64,000 nt of DNA. It comes from Paenibacillus sp. FSL A5-0031 (lineage in GTDB: Bacteria > Bacillota > Bacilli > Paenibacillales > Paenibacillaceae). A model generated the notes under the pieces. That model had not been told where the DNA came from. It worked only from the letters and a program-made list of their open reading frames with translations, and did not search any database. Every line of letters begins with the position of its first letter. Within the stretch, counting starts at the first letter, position 1. This document shows positions 24,857-33,397 of this stretch, in pieces. The stretch lies in the NCBI RefSeq assembly GCF_001956295.1, contig NZ_MRTD01000027.1, forward strand, positions 1 through 64,000, written 5' to 3'. The translations under genes and the position numbers were made by a program.

Positions 24857-25458
24857 GACAAGCCACCCGCCTTTCCATACGACAATAGCTGATGGAGAGT
24901 ACGCCTTGCCTCAGCGGTGAATGCATTGTTAGTTTCAATCGCAAGGAATGCACCCTCATGCTGAGCAGGCGCTTTTGCAATCGCTTGAACGATTAGATCA
25001 ACGCGATCCATCCGATCTCGCAAAAAATTAAACCACAGCTCATGCGCAAGCGGAACGATCGCTACTGAATAATTAGCATCGTTTAACTGCACTTGCTCTG
25101 AGAAAGGCATTAGTAATTTATTAACCATCGTCTCATACTTACAGCCTTTAGCACTCACCTCGAACCCGCCGACTAGCTCTACCTGTATTCCTTGTATAAT
25201 AAAATGGCTAAGCGTTGATCGATACATATCTGTCACGCTTAATGTTGGTTGATCCTGGGCAAAAGGCTCGAGAGCATCATAAATTTCTTCTACATTCTCT
25301 TCATCACAATAAATGTCCAAATCACGCGGATTGTTTGAAAGTTCAAGTCCTCGAAGCATTAGACTGGCGCTTCCGCCAATAATCCACTGCGCCTGACTTG
25401 ATTCTGTCGCTTTTTTAACGGCAGCCAGCGCTTTATGAATGCGTTCATTTTCTGACAT
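24844..25458 (-). CDS. nucleotidyltransferase-fold protein
   Basis: In this 204-residue protein WIIGGSASLMLRG (about residues 26-38) and PRDLDIYCD (about 44-52) give the GGS...DxD pattern of the polymerase-beta-like nucleotidyltransferase fold. A third acidic residue may be the glutamate in VELVGG. It resembles stand-alone AbiEii-like or minimal nucleotidyltransferases, but no antitoxin-type partner is adjacent; the neighbours are two ferredoxins. The start at 25458 has AGGAAG nine bases upstream. Substrate unknown. Confidence 0.65.
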   Translation of the reverse strand: MSENERIHKALAAVKKATESSQAQWIIGGSASLMLRGLELSNNPRDLDIYCDEENVEEIYDALEPFAQDQPTLSVTDMYRSTLSHFIIQGIQVELVGGFEVSAKGCKYETMVNKLLMPFSEQVQLNDANYSVAIVPLAHELWFNFLRDRMDRVDLIVQAIAKAPAQHEGAFLAIETNNAFTAEARRTLHQLLSYGKAGGLSWTE

Positions 25459-25490
25459 CGCCGGCACTTCCTTCATCAGTAGCTTATGCA

Positions 25491-25787
25491 TTAAAAATAA
25501 GGCTTGTTGGCTGCAGCGATTTTCGCATCAGCACTTTTGACGATGGCCTGGCAGCCGAGCCGGTAGCCTTCTTCAAACTCCTCCGGCTCAAGACGGTCCC
25601 ACTCCTCGTCCGTAATGCCTTCAAGATGCTCCATGCCTTCTGTAACCAAGCAGCGGCACCGGGCACAGGTTCCTCTCGCGCAAGAGAAGCTCCAATCAAT
25701 CTCATGCTTAAGTGCATGATCAAGTAGCGACAAGCCTTCTTCTGCTTTTACAACAGCTGTTTTGGTTCTACCCTTTAATTCAATCAT
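25491..25787 (-). CDS. plant-type 2Fe-2S ferredoxin
   Basis: This 98-residue ferredoxin has the cluster motif C-ARGT-C-AR-C (Cx4Cx2C) near residues 36-44 and a fourth cysteine in LGCQA near residue 79. The N-terminal ubiquitin-like beta-grasp sequence is recognisable. It lies 32 bases before the nucleotidyltransferase-like gene, and that gene in turn overlaps a second ferredoxin, so all three are likely co-transcribed. Confidence 0.87.
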   Translation of the reverse strand: MIELKGRTKTAVVKAEEGLSLLDHALKHEIDWSFSCARGTCARCRCLVTEGMEHLEGITDEEWDRLEPEEFEEGYRLGCQAIVKSADAKIAAANKPYF

Positions 25788-25842
25788 TGTATGTCAAAAT
25801 CTCCCTTTTGTTAGTGAACGACCGTCCCCTATGTAATAAGTT

Positions 25843-26022
25843 CTAAATAATGGATATAAGTCCGCATACAAAGCCAATGATTAGAACAATAAATGCAATT
25901 AACGAAAGAATAAATTTCACTGCGCCTTTCGTTTTCAAACGAGCAAACGTAATTAAAAGGGCCGCAATCGCCATCATCCCAATGCCGAATAGCGAAACCC
26001 ACATTTTTGTCATAGCATCCAT
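25843..26022 (-). CDS. DUF2768-like small membrane protein
   Basis: This 59-residue protein has two hydrophobic segments (about residues 7-25 and 35-57) separated by a short basic loop (RLKTKG). Its length, two-helix layout and place between the spoIVA and gpsA/der genes match the DUF2768 proteins of spore formers. It reads ATG at 26022 to TAG at 25843 with a GGAG about 12 bases upstream; Met-4 is an alternative start. Function is unknown; family assignment is from pattern and synteny. Confidence 0.72.
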   Translation of the reverse strand: MDAMTKMWVSLFGIGMMAIAALLITFARLKTKGAVKFILSLIAFIVLIIGFVCGLISII

Positions 26023-26081
26023 AGAAATTCCATTCTCCTAATCTATATCATAATGAATTCTCACCCATTATAACATCGCAC

Positions 26082-26149
26082 AAAAAAAAGGACAAAAGCT
26101 GACAGAACACTTTGCCGAATAAAATATTCGGGGCGTTCCACGCTTTTGC
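26082..26149 (-). terminator. intrinsic terminator downstream of spoVIF
   Basis: Outer stem GCAAAAGC/GCTTTTGT with an inner CCGAATA/TATTCGG hairpin, followed by eight T residues on the minus strand. Confidence 0.75.
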
Positions 26150-26158
26150 CGCAATTTT

Positions 26159-26434
26159 TTATTTTTTTATCATCATTTTCATGATTGCTTCCATATTGCT
26201 GGCGCTCATGCCGCTGGCTTTGACAGCTCTTACGATATCATTAATCGTAGATTCCGTAACCTTGACCTTAGCCACTTCCGACACTTGCTTAATCAGCTTG
26301 CGAAGCTCAGCTTCGTCAGTCATCGTCTGTGCTGTAACTCCGCTGGCAAGCTTCTTGACTGAGCTCTCGGAAATTCCTTTGCCCGTCTTTTTATTGATCG
26401 AATTAAGAATGTCCTTGGAGAAATCCCTCGCCAT
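26159..26434 (-). CDS. stage VI sporulation protein F family
   Basis: This 91-residue, Lys/Ser/Ile-rich helical protein resembles SpoVIF (YjcC), a late coat-assembly factor. The SINKKTGKGISE motif near residue 12, the LRKLIKQVSEVAKV repeat and the final MKMMIKK support this. It is monocistronic between gpsA and the DUF2768-like gene and has its own terminator. Timing in sporulation is inferred from the family. Confidence 0.75.
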   Translation of the reverse strand: MARDFSKDILNSINKKTGKGISESSVKKLASGVTAQTMTDEAELRKLIKQVSEVAKVKVTESTINDIVRAVKASGMSASNMEAIMKMMIKK

Positions 26435-26515
26435 ACTCTACACCTCCAGCATGCGCATGTGTATTGCTCCATGCATCATATGAGAAGGCAAGAAGATTGG
26501 TGTAGGCGCTGGTCC

Positions 26516-27550
26516 TTAGCCTAACTCTTCGATCTCATGCGTCCGCAGCCTGCCCATCAAATGCTCAACAGCAGTCCTAGGCGCTTTGTTCGCGAACAAT
26601 ACCTCATATAACTGAAACGTAATCGGCATCTCCACATCGTACTCTTTGGCTAAACTGTAAGCCGCACGCGTCGTACGAACACCTTCTACGACCATGCCCA
26701 TCCGAGTGAGCACCTCATCTAGAGGCGTGCCATCTGCAAGCATGTAGCCAGCACGCCAATTTCGACTGTGCTTGCTCGTGCAAGTAACGACAAGATCGCC
26801 GACGCCAGCTAATCCTGCAAAAGTGAGCGGATTCGCCCCCATTGCCGTTCCAAGCCTGCTGATCTCCGCTAGGCCACGGGTTAATAAAGCTGCCTTGGCA
26901 TTGTCGCCAAACTGCAGCCCATCCGTCAAGCCTGCACCTAATGCAATAATGTTTTTGATGGCTCCAGCCACTTCCACACCTACGACATCCGGATTTGTAT
27001 ACACTCGGAAATGCGTATTCATGAGCGCATCCTGGGCTTGCTCAGCTGCTTTCAAATCAGTTGAAGCAACAACTACTGTAGTAGGCTGCTTCAAAATAAC
27101 CTCTTCAGCATGGCTTGGTCCTGATAAAACAACAAGCTGCTCCATCGGCCTGCCAAGCTCTTCCGAAAGTACAGTTGTCATCCGCTTCAGAGTATCTGTC
27201 TCAAAGCCCTTTGTTGCATGAACAACAAGTGTCTTATCCGATAGAAACGGTGCCGCTTGCTTAGCTACCTCGCGCATTGCACCAGAAGGCGCAACGAACA
27301 AAGCGAGCTCAGCATCCTGCAGTGCATCCTTTAAGTCCGTAGTTGCATGGATTAGCTCAGGAAGCTGTACACCAGGCAAAAACTTGCTATTCTCATGGCT
27401 GAGGTTAATGTTCTCCGCTTGCTCCGCACTGCGCGTCCATAGCTTTACATGATAGCCATTTCTCGCGAGTACAGAAGCAAGAGCAGTGCCCCAACTTCCA
27501 GCAACCAGCACTGCCGCATTTTTCATTGTTGATGAATCCAGCTTTGTCAT
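26516..27550 (-). CDS. gpsA: NAD(P)+ glycerol-3-phosphate dehydrogenase
   Basis: This 344-residue enzyme makes sn-glycerol 3-phosphate for phospholipids. NIIALGAGLTDGLQFGDNAKAAL near residue 200 holds the catalytic lysine region, and TCTSKHSRNWRAG is family-specific. The N-terminal dinucleotide motif reads VLVAGSWGTALA, so the first glycine of the usual GAGSWGT is valine (GTT codon), which is unusual. It starts ten bases after plsY, using AAAGGG in the plsY end as SD; both act in membrane lipid synthesis. Confidence 0.92.
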   Translation of the reverse strand: MTKLDSSTMKNAAVLVAGSWGTALASVLARNGYHVKLWTRSAEQAENINLSHENSKFLPGVQLPELIHATTDLKDALQDAELALFVAPSGAMREVAKQAAPFLSDKTLVVHATKGFETDTLKRMTTVLSEELGRPMEQLVVLSGPSHAEEVILKQPTTVVVASTDLKAAEQAQDALMNTHFRVYTNPDVVGVEVAGAIKNIIALGAGLTDGLQFGDNAKAALLTRGLAEISRLGTAMGANPLTFAGLAGVGDLVVTCTSKHSRNWRAGYMLADGTPLDEVLTRMGMVVEGVRTTRAAYSLAKEYDVEMPITFQLYEVLFANKAPRTAVEHLMGRLRTHEIEELG

Positions 27551-27560
27551 GCGACGCTCA

Positions 27561-28157
27561 CTACCCTTTCTTTGCACCTAACTTGTTTTCCGTTCCTTGA
27601 AACAGCTTTACAATATTCGACCGATGGCGTACGAATGCAAAAATACATATCAGAAGACTTGCACAAAGTAAAGGAACCGAATAATAGAACAAAGTAATAA
27701 ATAATGGCGTTAAAGCAGCAAACAATAATGAGCCAAGCGATACGTATCTGGTCAAAGCAATTGTCGCAATGGCAATGGCTCCTGCACAAAGTGCAGGCAC
27801 GAAAGCAAGGGTCGCAATGACACCTACAGTCGTAGCAATGCCTTTGCCTCCTTTAAAGCGGAACCAAATCGGCCAGTTATGGCCTATGATTGCGGCTAAT
27901 CCGCACAAAACTGGAATCCAGTCGTTTTCACTTAGAGCGCGGCCAATAAATACAGCTGCAACCCCTTTGCCGATATCGAGTAAAAACACCAGTAAGCCCG
28001 GCCCTTTGCCGAGCACCCTGAGTGTATTCGTAGCACCAGCGTTTCCGCTGCCGTGCTGACGTATATCGATACCTTTCACCCATTTGGCAATAACAATGCT
28101 AAATGAAATTGAGCCTAACAAATAGCTTAAAGCAACCGCGATTACTCCGTATAACAA
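27561..28157 (-). CDS. plsY: glycerol-3-phosphate acyltransferase PlsY
   Basis: This 198-residue membrane enzyme transfers acyl groups from acyl-phosphate to glycerol 3-phosphate. It has five to six hydrophobic helices and the family motifs LLGSISFSIVI, GSGNAGATN near residue 37 and RFKGGKGIAT near 100. The start is TTG at 28157, seven bases after GGGGAG. Its substrate is made by gpsA, the next gene. Confidence 0.95.
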   Translation of the reverse strand: MLYGVIAVALSYLLGSISFSIVIAKWVKGIDIRQHGSGNAGATNTLRVLGKGPGLLVFLLDIGKGVAAVFIGRALSENDWIPVLCGLAAIIGHNWPIWFRFKGGKGIATTVGVIATLAFVPALCAGAIAIATIALTRYVSLGSLLFAALTPLFITLFYYSVPLLCASLLICIFAFVRHRSNIVKLFQGTENKLGAKKG

Positions 28158-28169
28158 GCTACTTCTCCC

Positions 28170-29492
28170 CTAATCTTCTTCGGACTTACGACGCGAGAAT
28201 ATGCGTATAGGAGTCCCTTCAAAATTAAATGCAGCACGAATTTTATTTTCCAAATAGCGCTCATACGAGAAATGCATAATTTCCGGATCGTTGACAAAAA
28301 CAACAATCGTCGGTGGTTTGATCGCTACTTGTGTAACATAGTTAATGCGCAGACGTTTACCTTTGTCGGATGGCGGCGGATTAATCGCTACTGCATCCGA
28401 AACAACGTCATTAAGAAGATGAGTCTGAATGCGCATGGCATGCTGTTCAGAAACATGCTTCACAACAGGCAACAGCTTATGCAAACGTGTTTTGGTTAAT
28501 GCTGATAAATAAACGATCGGTGCATAAGACATGAACAAGAAATGATCACGAATATTTTGCGAGAAGTTTTGCATCGTCTTCTCATCTTTTTCGATTACAT
28601 CCCACTTGTTCACAACAAATATCGATGCTTTTCCTGCTTCATGAGCATAACCAGCAATATGCTTGTCCTGCTCGATGATGCCTTCTTCACCGTTAATCAG
28701 CACTAGAACAACATCCGCGCGTTCAATCGCTTTCATCGCACGCATTACGCTGTACTTCTCTGTGGACTCATACACTTTGCCTCGTTTACGCATGCCGGCT
28801 GTATCAATGAGCACATAACGCTGCCCATCACGCTCGAAAGGCGTATCAATGGCGTCACGAGTCGTACCCGCTACATTGCTTACAATTACGCGGTCTTCGC
28901 CAAGCAGTGCATTCACTAGAGATGATTTCCCAACGTTAGGACGGCCGATTAATGCAACACGGATGACATCCTCATCGTAGCCATCATCGGTTAGATCCGG
29001 AAGCAAAGCGACAGCAGCATCAAGCAAATCACCGATACCTAGCCCATGCGAGCCGGAAATTGCGATTGGTTCACCAAAGCCAAGTCCATAAAACTCATAA
29101 ACTTCATCCATGCGGCCATGATTATCAACTTTATTAACTGCAAGCACAACGGGCTTGCCCGAACGGAATAGCATTTGAGCAACTTCATCATCCGCATGCG
29201 TCAAGCCTGTTTTCGCATCCGCCATAAAGATAATTACATCTGCTTCTTCAATTGCGAGTTCAGCCTGCATACGCACAGATTTCATAATTTCATCTTCGCC
29301 ATCGATTTCAATACCGCCAGTATCAATAATGCTGAACGGTTTTCCATTCCATTCTCCGGTGCCATAAAGCCTGTCACGAGTGACGCCCGGTTTATCCTCA
29401 ACAATTGCTAGACGGTCGCCGATGACCCGATTAAAAATCGTGGATTTCCCCACATTCGGACGACCGACAATAGCGATAACGGGTCTTGCCAT
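28170..29492 (-). CDS. der: ribosome biogenesis GTPase Der (EngA)
   Basis: This 440-residue protein has tandem GTPase domains and acts in 50S subunit maturation. Two P-loops are visible (GRPNVGKST near residue 9 and GRPNVGKSS near 184), with NKVD near 118 and NKWD near 298, and a C-terminal KH-like domain ending in RRKSEED. The start at 29492 is 12 bases after AAGGAG. It precedes plsY and gpsA. Confidence 0.97.
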   Translation of the reverse strand: MARPVIAIVGRPNVGKSTIFNRVIGDRLAIVEDKPGVTRDRLYGTGEWNGKPFSIIDTGGIEIDGEDEIMKSVRMQAELAIEEADVIIFMADAKTGLTHADDEVAQMLFRSGKPVVLAVNKVDNHGRMDEVYEFYGLGFGEPIAISGSHGLGIGDLLDAAVALLPDLTDDGYDEDVIRVALIGRPNVGKSSLVNALLGEDRVIVSNVAGTTRDAIDTPFERDGQRYVLIDTAGMRKRGKVYESTEKYSVMRAMKAIERADVVLVLINGEEGIIEQDKHIAGYAHEAGKASIFVVNKWDVIEKDEKTMQNFSQNIRDHFLFMSYAPIVYLSALTKTRLHKLLPVVKHVSEQHAMRIQTHLLNDVVSDAVAINPPPSDKGKRLRINYVTQVAIKPPTIVVFVNDPEIMHFSYERYLENKIRAAFNFEGTPIRIFSRRKSEED

Positions 29493-29569
29493 GTTTGTTT
29501 TCCACTCCTTCAAAAATACTCACGCTATCCATCATAGCAAAAAAGTGCGTTCTTGGCTAACTTTTCATA

Positions 29570-29749
29570 TTATCGGTGATTGACCAGTATGATTGTACCG
29601 TTCTTTAAATCATGCGCACTCGCATCCAAAATCTTCTCGAGCAGAAACGAGGTTTCTTCCAATTTATCTACATTTTCTGCAATAAAAATCGGAGCTCCGC
29701 CACTAACCGCATCTGCATGAATGGATACCACAGCTAAGATTTCAGCCAT
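29570..29749 (-). CDS. small capping subunit partner of the YIEGIA protein
   Basis: This 59-residue protein starts MAEILAVVSIHADAVSGGAP and continues with an acidic helical part (ENVDKLEETSFLLEKI) and a beta-like end. Its start overlaps the end of the YIEGIA-family gene by eight bases, and small proteins of this kind are annotated as capping complex subunits for YIEGIA. It reads ATG at 29749 to TAA at 29570. Biochemical function is unknown; the link is by adjacency and recognised N-terminal pattern. Confidence 0.7.
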   Translation of the reverse strand: MAEILAVVSIHADAVSGGAPIFIAENVDKLEETSFLLEKILDASAHDLKNGTIILVNHR

Positions 29750-30659
29750 TTTCCTCTGCCCCTTTCTTGTTCACAGATGCTTCTGTCGGCATGCGAACAG
29801 CAGATTCCAAAATCGGCACTCGCATGATAACTGCTTTCCCTTTATCTGCATCCAACTCCTGTGGCAATATAAATACAGCCAATCGCCCATCCTTCATATC
29901 CAGCTTCGCCATTGGTATTAAAGCAGGTTCTCCATCATCGCGATATACCCCTAAAATCGTAGCCAAATCGTAAAGAATAGCTTGCCGTTGACCAAGATTG
30001 CTTAAAGTAACCTTGCCATTTGAGTTGAAGGGAGTCAAAATAAACCCCATGCCACGCGCTGCAATGATTTCTTGGTTGCTCTTCAAACCTACGTTCATAA
30101 TATAAACGTTATCGACAAACAAATCCGGTCCATCCACTCGAACCTTCGCGGCTTGCACCTCAGCAATATGGGAGACAGCTTTGCCTGATTTCAGCTTCTC
30201 AACGACTAATAGCGAGATAACTCCCGCTATCATCCCTACCCATATATTTACTAATATCCCAAATAGACTTGTAAGCAATGCCGTCATAATAACTAAGTAA
30301 TTTCGCCCTTCAAAAACCATGGCGATTCCTTCAATATATGTCGAACCGCGTCCTACCAGCTCCATACTGTCGATTTTCGTCAACGTTTCGCGTTCCATTT
30401 TTCGCACATCTCTAAATTGCTGAGCAGCTAATGTAAGGAAAGTAATTGCAGTGTAATCTTTGTTAAACAGCGCCGGCACAGCAACAGCTCCTAATGCCGC
30501 TGCAATTACACCTAATGATATATGGATGATTCGTCCATGAGGATAAGTTGGATACTGGCGATAATCCGTTCTTAGCATGAGCAAGCGTGAGATAAGCCCA
30601 AAGGCAATCCCAAGGAGAACACCGACCAAATATTTGTTTTCAACAAGAAAATGCTGCAT
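29742..30659 (-). CDS. YIEGIA-family membrane protein
   Basis: The 305-residue protein contains the name-giving motif YIEGIA near residue 111, within RGSTYIEGIAMVFEG. It has N-terminal hydrophobic helices (about residues 8-25, 43-62) and further helices near 125-160, followed by a soluble C-terminal domain. The start at 30659 overlaps the previous gene's stop (TAATG), so translation is coupled. The family is found in spore formers; its function is not established. Confidence 0.8.
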   Translation of the reverse strand: MQHFLVENKYLVGVLLGIAFGLISRLLMLRTDYRQYPTYPHGRIIHISLGVIAAALGAVAVPALFNKDYTAITFLTLAAQQFRDVRKMERETLTKIDSMELVGRGSTYIEGIAMVFEGRNYLVIMTALLTSLFGILVNIWVGMIAGVISLLVVEKLKSGKAVSHIAEVQAAKVRVDGPDLFVDNVYIMNVGLKSNQEIIAARGMGFILTPFNSNGKVTLSNLGQRQAILYDLATILGVYRDDGEPALIPMAKLDMKDGRLAVFILPQELDADKGKAVIMRVPILESAVRMPTEASVNKKGAEENG

Positions 30660-31303
30660 TAGGATGGACGTCCTCCCTTTATATGCCAAAGTATTACGCT
30701 GAGCTTGGAAAACACTAATCGAACCGATTTCAACAGCAAACTGCATGTCATAGCTGCAGCCAGCGCAATCCAAAAACTGTCCCACCAAGCTAAATTGCCA
30801 ATATGAGCGGTGTGTGCTCCAAATTGAAGGGCAGTGTTTAACGTTTCGCCAAGTACCGCTCCCCAGACGATCATCCCAAATTGATGTTTTACATGCGAGG
30901 TAAACGCGCCGCAAAAAATTCCACAGAGCAAAGGAGCATCCCAGCTCGGATCAATCCAATGAAAAACGGGATCAAAGCTATACATTTTGCGGATGAACCC
31001 CCATATGACAGCAATCATTATTGTGCACAATATTAAGTAACCTAGATAACTCCAATCCTCGGCTTTCTTAAATGCGAGTATGCCTAACAGCAATAGAAGA
31101 CAAACACTCATATGGAGCTCGACCTGAATATGGCCTTGTAACGGCTTCCACCAAAACGAAACACCCATCAGTGCGATTAACGCAATGCTAAGAAGCGACA
31201 GCATACGACGGCTAATATCGGGAGCTATAAACGGCTTCCAGCCTGTCGTAATAAGGATAAACATAATAATCATAATCCAAATCGACATATATCCGGGATT
31301 CAA
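30659..31303 (-). CDS. YphA-like polytopic membrane protein
   Basis: This 214-residue protein has about six to seven hydrophobic segments and no soluble domain. Its position upstream of the YIEGIA gene and near der corresponds to B. subtilis yphA, a membrane protein of similar size. The start is TTG at 31303, seven bases after AGGTGA. Function unknown. Confidence 0.6.
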   Translation of the reverse strand: MNPGYMSIWIMIIMFILITTGWKPFIAPDISRRMLSLLSIALIALMGVSFWWKPLQGHIQVELHMSVCLLLLLGILAFKKAEDWSYLGYLILCTIMIAVIWGFIRKMYSFDPVFHWIDPSWDAPLLCGIFCGAFTSHVKHQFGMIVWGAVLGETLNTALQFGAHTAHIGNLAWWDSFWIALAAAMTCSLLLKSVRLVFSKLSVILWHIKGGRPS

Positions 31304-31338
31304 CGTTATCTCACCTCTTGTACCCCCTATTATGCACC

Positions 31339-31387
31339 AAAAAAAAGGAGCTATTCCTGCGAGTTTTCGCAGAAATAGCTCCTTTTT
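31339..31387. terminator. strong, probably bidirectional terminator
   Basis: GGAGCTATT/AATAGCTCC with an inner CTGCGA/TCGCAG stem, flanked by eight A residues on one side and five T on the other. It should end transcripts of the S1-domain gene before the YphA-like gene. Confidence 0.85.
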
Positions 31388-31498
31388 GTAAATATAAGAA
31401 AGTATATCATTTGCTTCTACTTATCTTACATTTCTCCGTCAAAGCTGCCTCAGCATCCAGAGGACGCTGAAGGCGTTTTTGATTGATATAAAAAAATA

Positions 31499-32734
31499 TT
31501 ATTTAAGGTTTTTAAGCTTGTCGCCGAAACGCTCTGCAAGTGAGTAGCTCATGCTCTCATTGCTCAAGCTTACATTCGGGTTATCGATTTTCTCGATTTT
31601 TGGTGAACGTGGTGCACGATCAGGTCTAGCGCTAGGAGCTGGTTGCTCAGGCGCTTCTTCTGTTTCTTTGATGCTTAGGCTAACGCGTTTTTCAGCAGGG
31701 TTAAAGTCAAGAACTTTCGCTTGAACTTCTTGGCCTTCTTGAAGAACTTCGTTAGGTGTAGCAATGTGACGGTGTGCGATTTGCGAGATGTGAACAAGAC
31801 CTTCAACGCCTGGAGCGATTTCAACGAAAGCGCCGAATGGAACTAGGCGGCGAACAGTACCCGTTACGATATCGCCAATTGCAAATTGACCACCTGCAGA
31901 ATCCCAAGGACCTGGTTGAGCAGCTTTCAAGCTAAGGCTGATTTTTCCAGCAGCTGGATCAACTTTAAGTACTTTAACGCGTACCGCTTGACCTTCAGAA
32001 ACTACATCCTTCGGATGTGCAACATGCTGCCATGACAACTCGGATACGTGAACTAGACCGTCAATGCCACCGATATCAACAAAAGCGCCGAATGGTGTAA
32101 GACGTTGAACCGTACCATCAAGTTCTTGACCTACTTCAAGCGCAGCAATAACTTGCTTTTTGCTGGATTCGAACTCAGCGTCAAGTACTTCTTTTTGAGA
32201 CAAGATCACTTTGTTGTTCTCACGATCGATTTCTTTGATCTTAACGCGAAGCGTGCGACCTTTGTAACCTGCGAAATCTTCAACGAAATGACGCTCAACC
32301 ATCGATGCCGGAATAAATCCGCGAACGCCTACGTCAGCAACAAGGCCGCCTTTTACAACGTCAGCAACAGCAACTTCAAATACTTCGCCGCTTTCAAAAC
32401 GTTTTTCAAGAACATCCCATGCTTTTTCGCCGTCAACTTGACGTTTTGAAAGGACAAGCTTTTCTTTCTCGTCGTCGATGCTTACAACTTTAAGCTCAAC
32501 CTCTTGACCGATTTGAACAGCATCCGCTGCGTTTTCAATCTGCACTGCAGAAAGCTCACGAACCGGAATAACACCGTCATATTTATATCCAAGGCTTACA
32601 TAAGCTTGGTTATCTTCGATTTTGACGATCGTACCTTTAACGGAATCGCCTTTTTTCAAAGACACGAAATTATCCAAAGCGTCTTGGCTTACTTCTTCCG
32701 CCACGGATTCTTGCACATTAGTTTCTTCTGACAT
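31499..32734 (-). CDS. ypfD: 30S ribosomal protein S1 homologue with four S1 domains
   Basis: The 411-residue protein has four S1 RNA-binding repeats starting near residues 27, 110, 195 and 280; FGAFVDIGGIDGLVHVSEL and FGAFVEIAPGVEGLVHISQ are clear. Gram-positive S1 homologues are shorter than the six-domain enteric protein and may aid translation of some mRNAs. A charged Pro/Ala linker and short tail end the protein. GAGGAGG lies before the ATG. It is the gene next to plsC and cmk, as ypfD is in B. subtilis. Confidence 0.92.
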   Translation of the reverse strand: MSEETNVQESVAEEVSQDALDNFVSLKKGDSVKGTIVKIEDNQAYVSLGYKYDGVIPVRELSAVQIENAADAVQIGQEVELKVVSIDDEKEKLVLSKRQVDGEKAWDVLEKRFESGEVFEVAVADVVKGGLVADVGVRGFIPASMVERHFVEDFAGYKGRTLRVKIKEIDRENNKVILSQKEVLDAEFESSKKQVIAALEVGQELDGTVQRLTPFGAFVDIGGIDGLVHVSELSWQHVAHPKDVVSEGQAVRVKVLKVDPAAGKISLSLKAAQPGPWDSAGGQFAIGDIVTGTVRRLVPFGAFVEIAPGVEGLVHISQIAHRHIATPNEVLQEGQEVQAKVLDFNPAEKRVSLSIKETEEAPEQPAPSARPDRAPRSPKIEKIDNPNVSLSNESMSYSLAERFGDKLKNLK

Positions 32735-32815
32735 TGAAATAACCTCCTCAGTTCTAACCCCAACTTTATTTAAATCCGCAAGCGCCTAGAGCGAAAGCAG
32801 CATTTAAAACATAAA

Positions 32816-33394
32816 TTAACGATTGTTTGCAGCTAACTCGCGAATGCGAGCCATAATGGCATCTGTTACTTGCTCAAGCATATCAGGCGATGATTCTTCA
32901 ATAATTGCAGTAAGATCAATAGGCTTGCCGTAACAAACGATTATTTTGCTGAATGGTCTATATTTACCGACAATGGCAACAGGAACGACTGCTGCGCCGC
33001 TGCGAACAGCAATCATGGCTGCACCCTTCTTGGCTGCTCCAGATTGATTGTTGCGAGAGCCCTCCGGGAAAATACCCATAACATTGCCGTCTTTCAGCAA
33101 CGTGATCGCAGACTTGATAGCGTCCTTGCTCACACCGCCGCGTTTGACTGGAAACGCGCCAAACGAACGAATAAGAGGCCCAAATACGGGAACTTTAAAC
33201 AATTCCTCTTTCGCCATAAAATAAACCTTGCGTTTCACCTTGACTCCAACCGTAGGCGGATCAAAGTTACTCAAATGATTCGAAGCGAGGACAACTGGTC
33301 CGTCGGCTGGAATATTTTCCGTGCCTCTAGCTTCTAATCGAAATAACACCGTGTAAATAACACGCAGGAGAAACCTGAAAATAAGATATGACAT
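32816..33394 (-). CDS. plsC: 1-acyl-sn-glycerol-3-phosphate acyltransferase
   Basis: This 192-residue enzyme makes phosphatidic acid from lysophosphatidate. NHLSNFD near residue 38 is the catalytic HX4D box, and FPEGSRN near 110 binds the glycerol-phosphate. It has an N-terminal hydrophobic stretch for membrane association. It starts three bases after cmk. Confidence 0.92.
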   Translation of the reverse strand: MSYLIFRFLLRVIYTVLFRLEARGTENIPADGPVVLASNHLSNFDPPTVGVKVKRKVYFMAKEELFKVPVFGPLIRSFGAFPVKRGGVSKDAIKSAITLLKDGNVMGIFPEGSRNNQSGAAKKGAAMIAVRSGAAVVPVAIVGKYRPFSKIIVCYGKPIDLTAIIEESSPDMLEQVTDAIMARIRELAANNR

Positions 33395-33397
33395 AGT

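Noticed and set aside
24844..25458. AbiEii-type toxin of a toxin-antitoxin pair
   Set aside because: The nucleotidyltransferase-like motifs fit, but no AbiEi-like or other antitoxin gene is adjacent; the neighbours are ferredoxins.
25850..26041. Plus-strand 63-residue reading frame
   Set aside because: It is antisense to the DUF2768-like minus-strand gene, which has the better protein pattern and conserved synteny.
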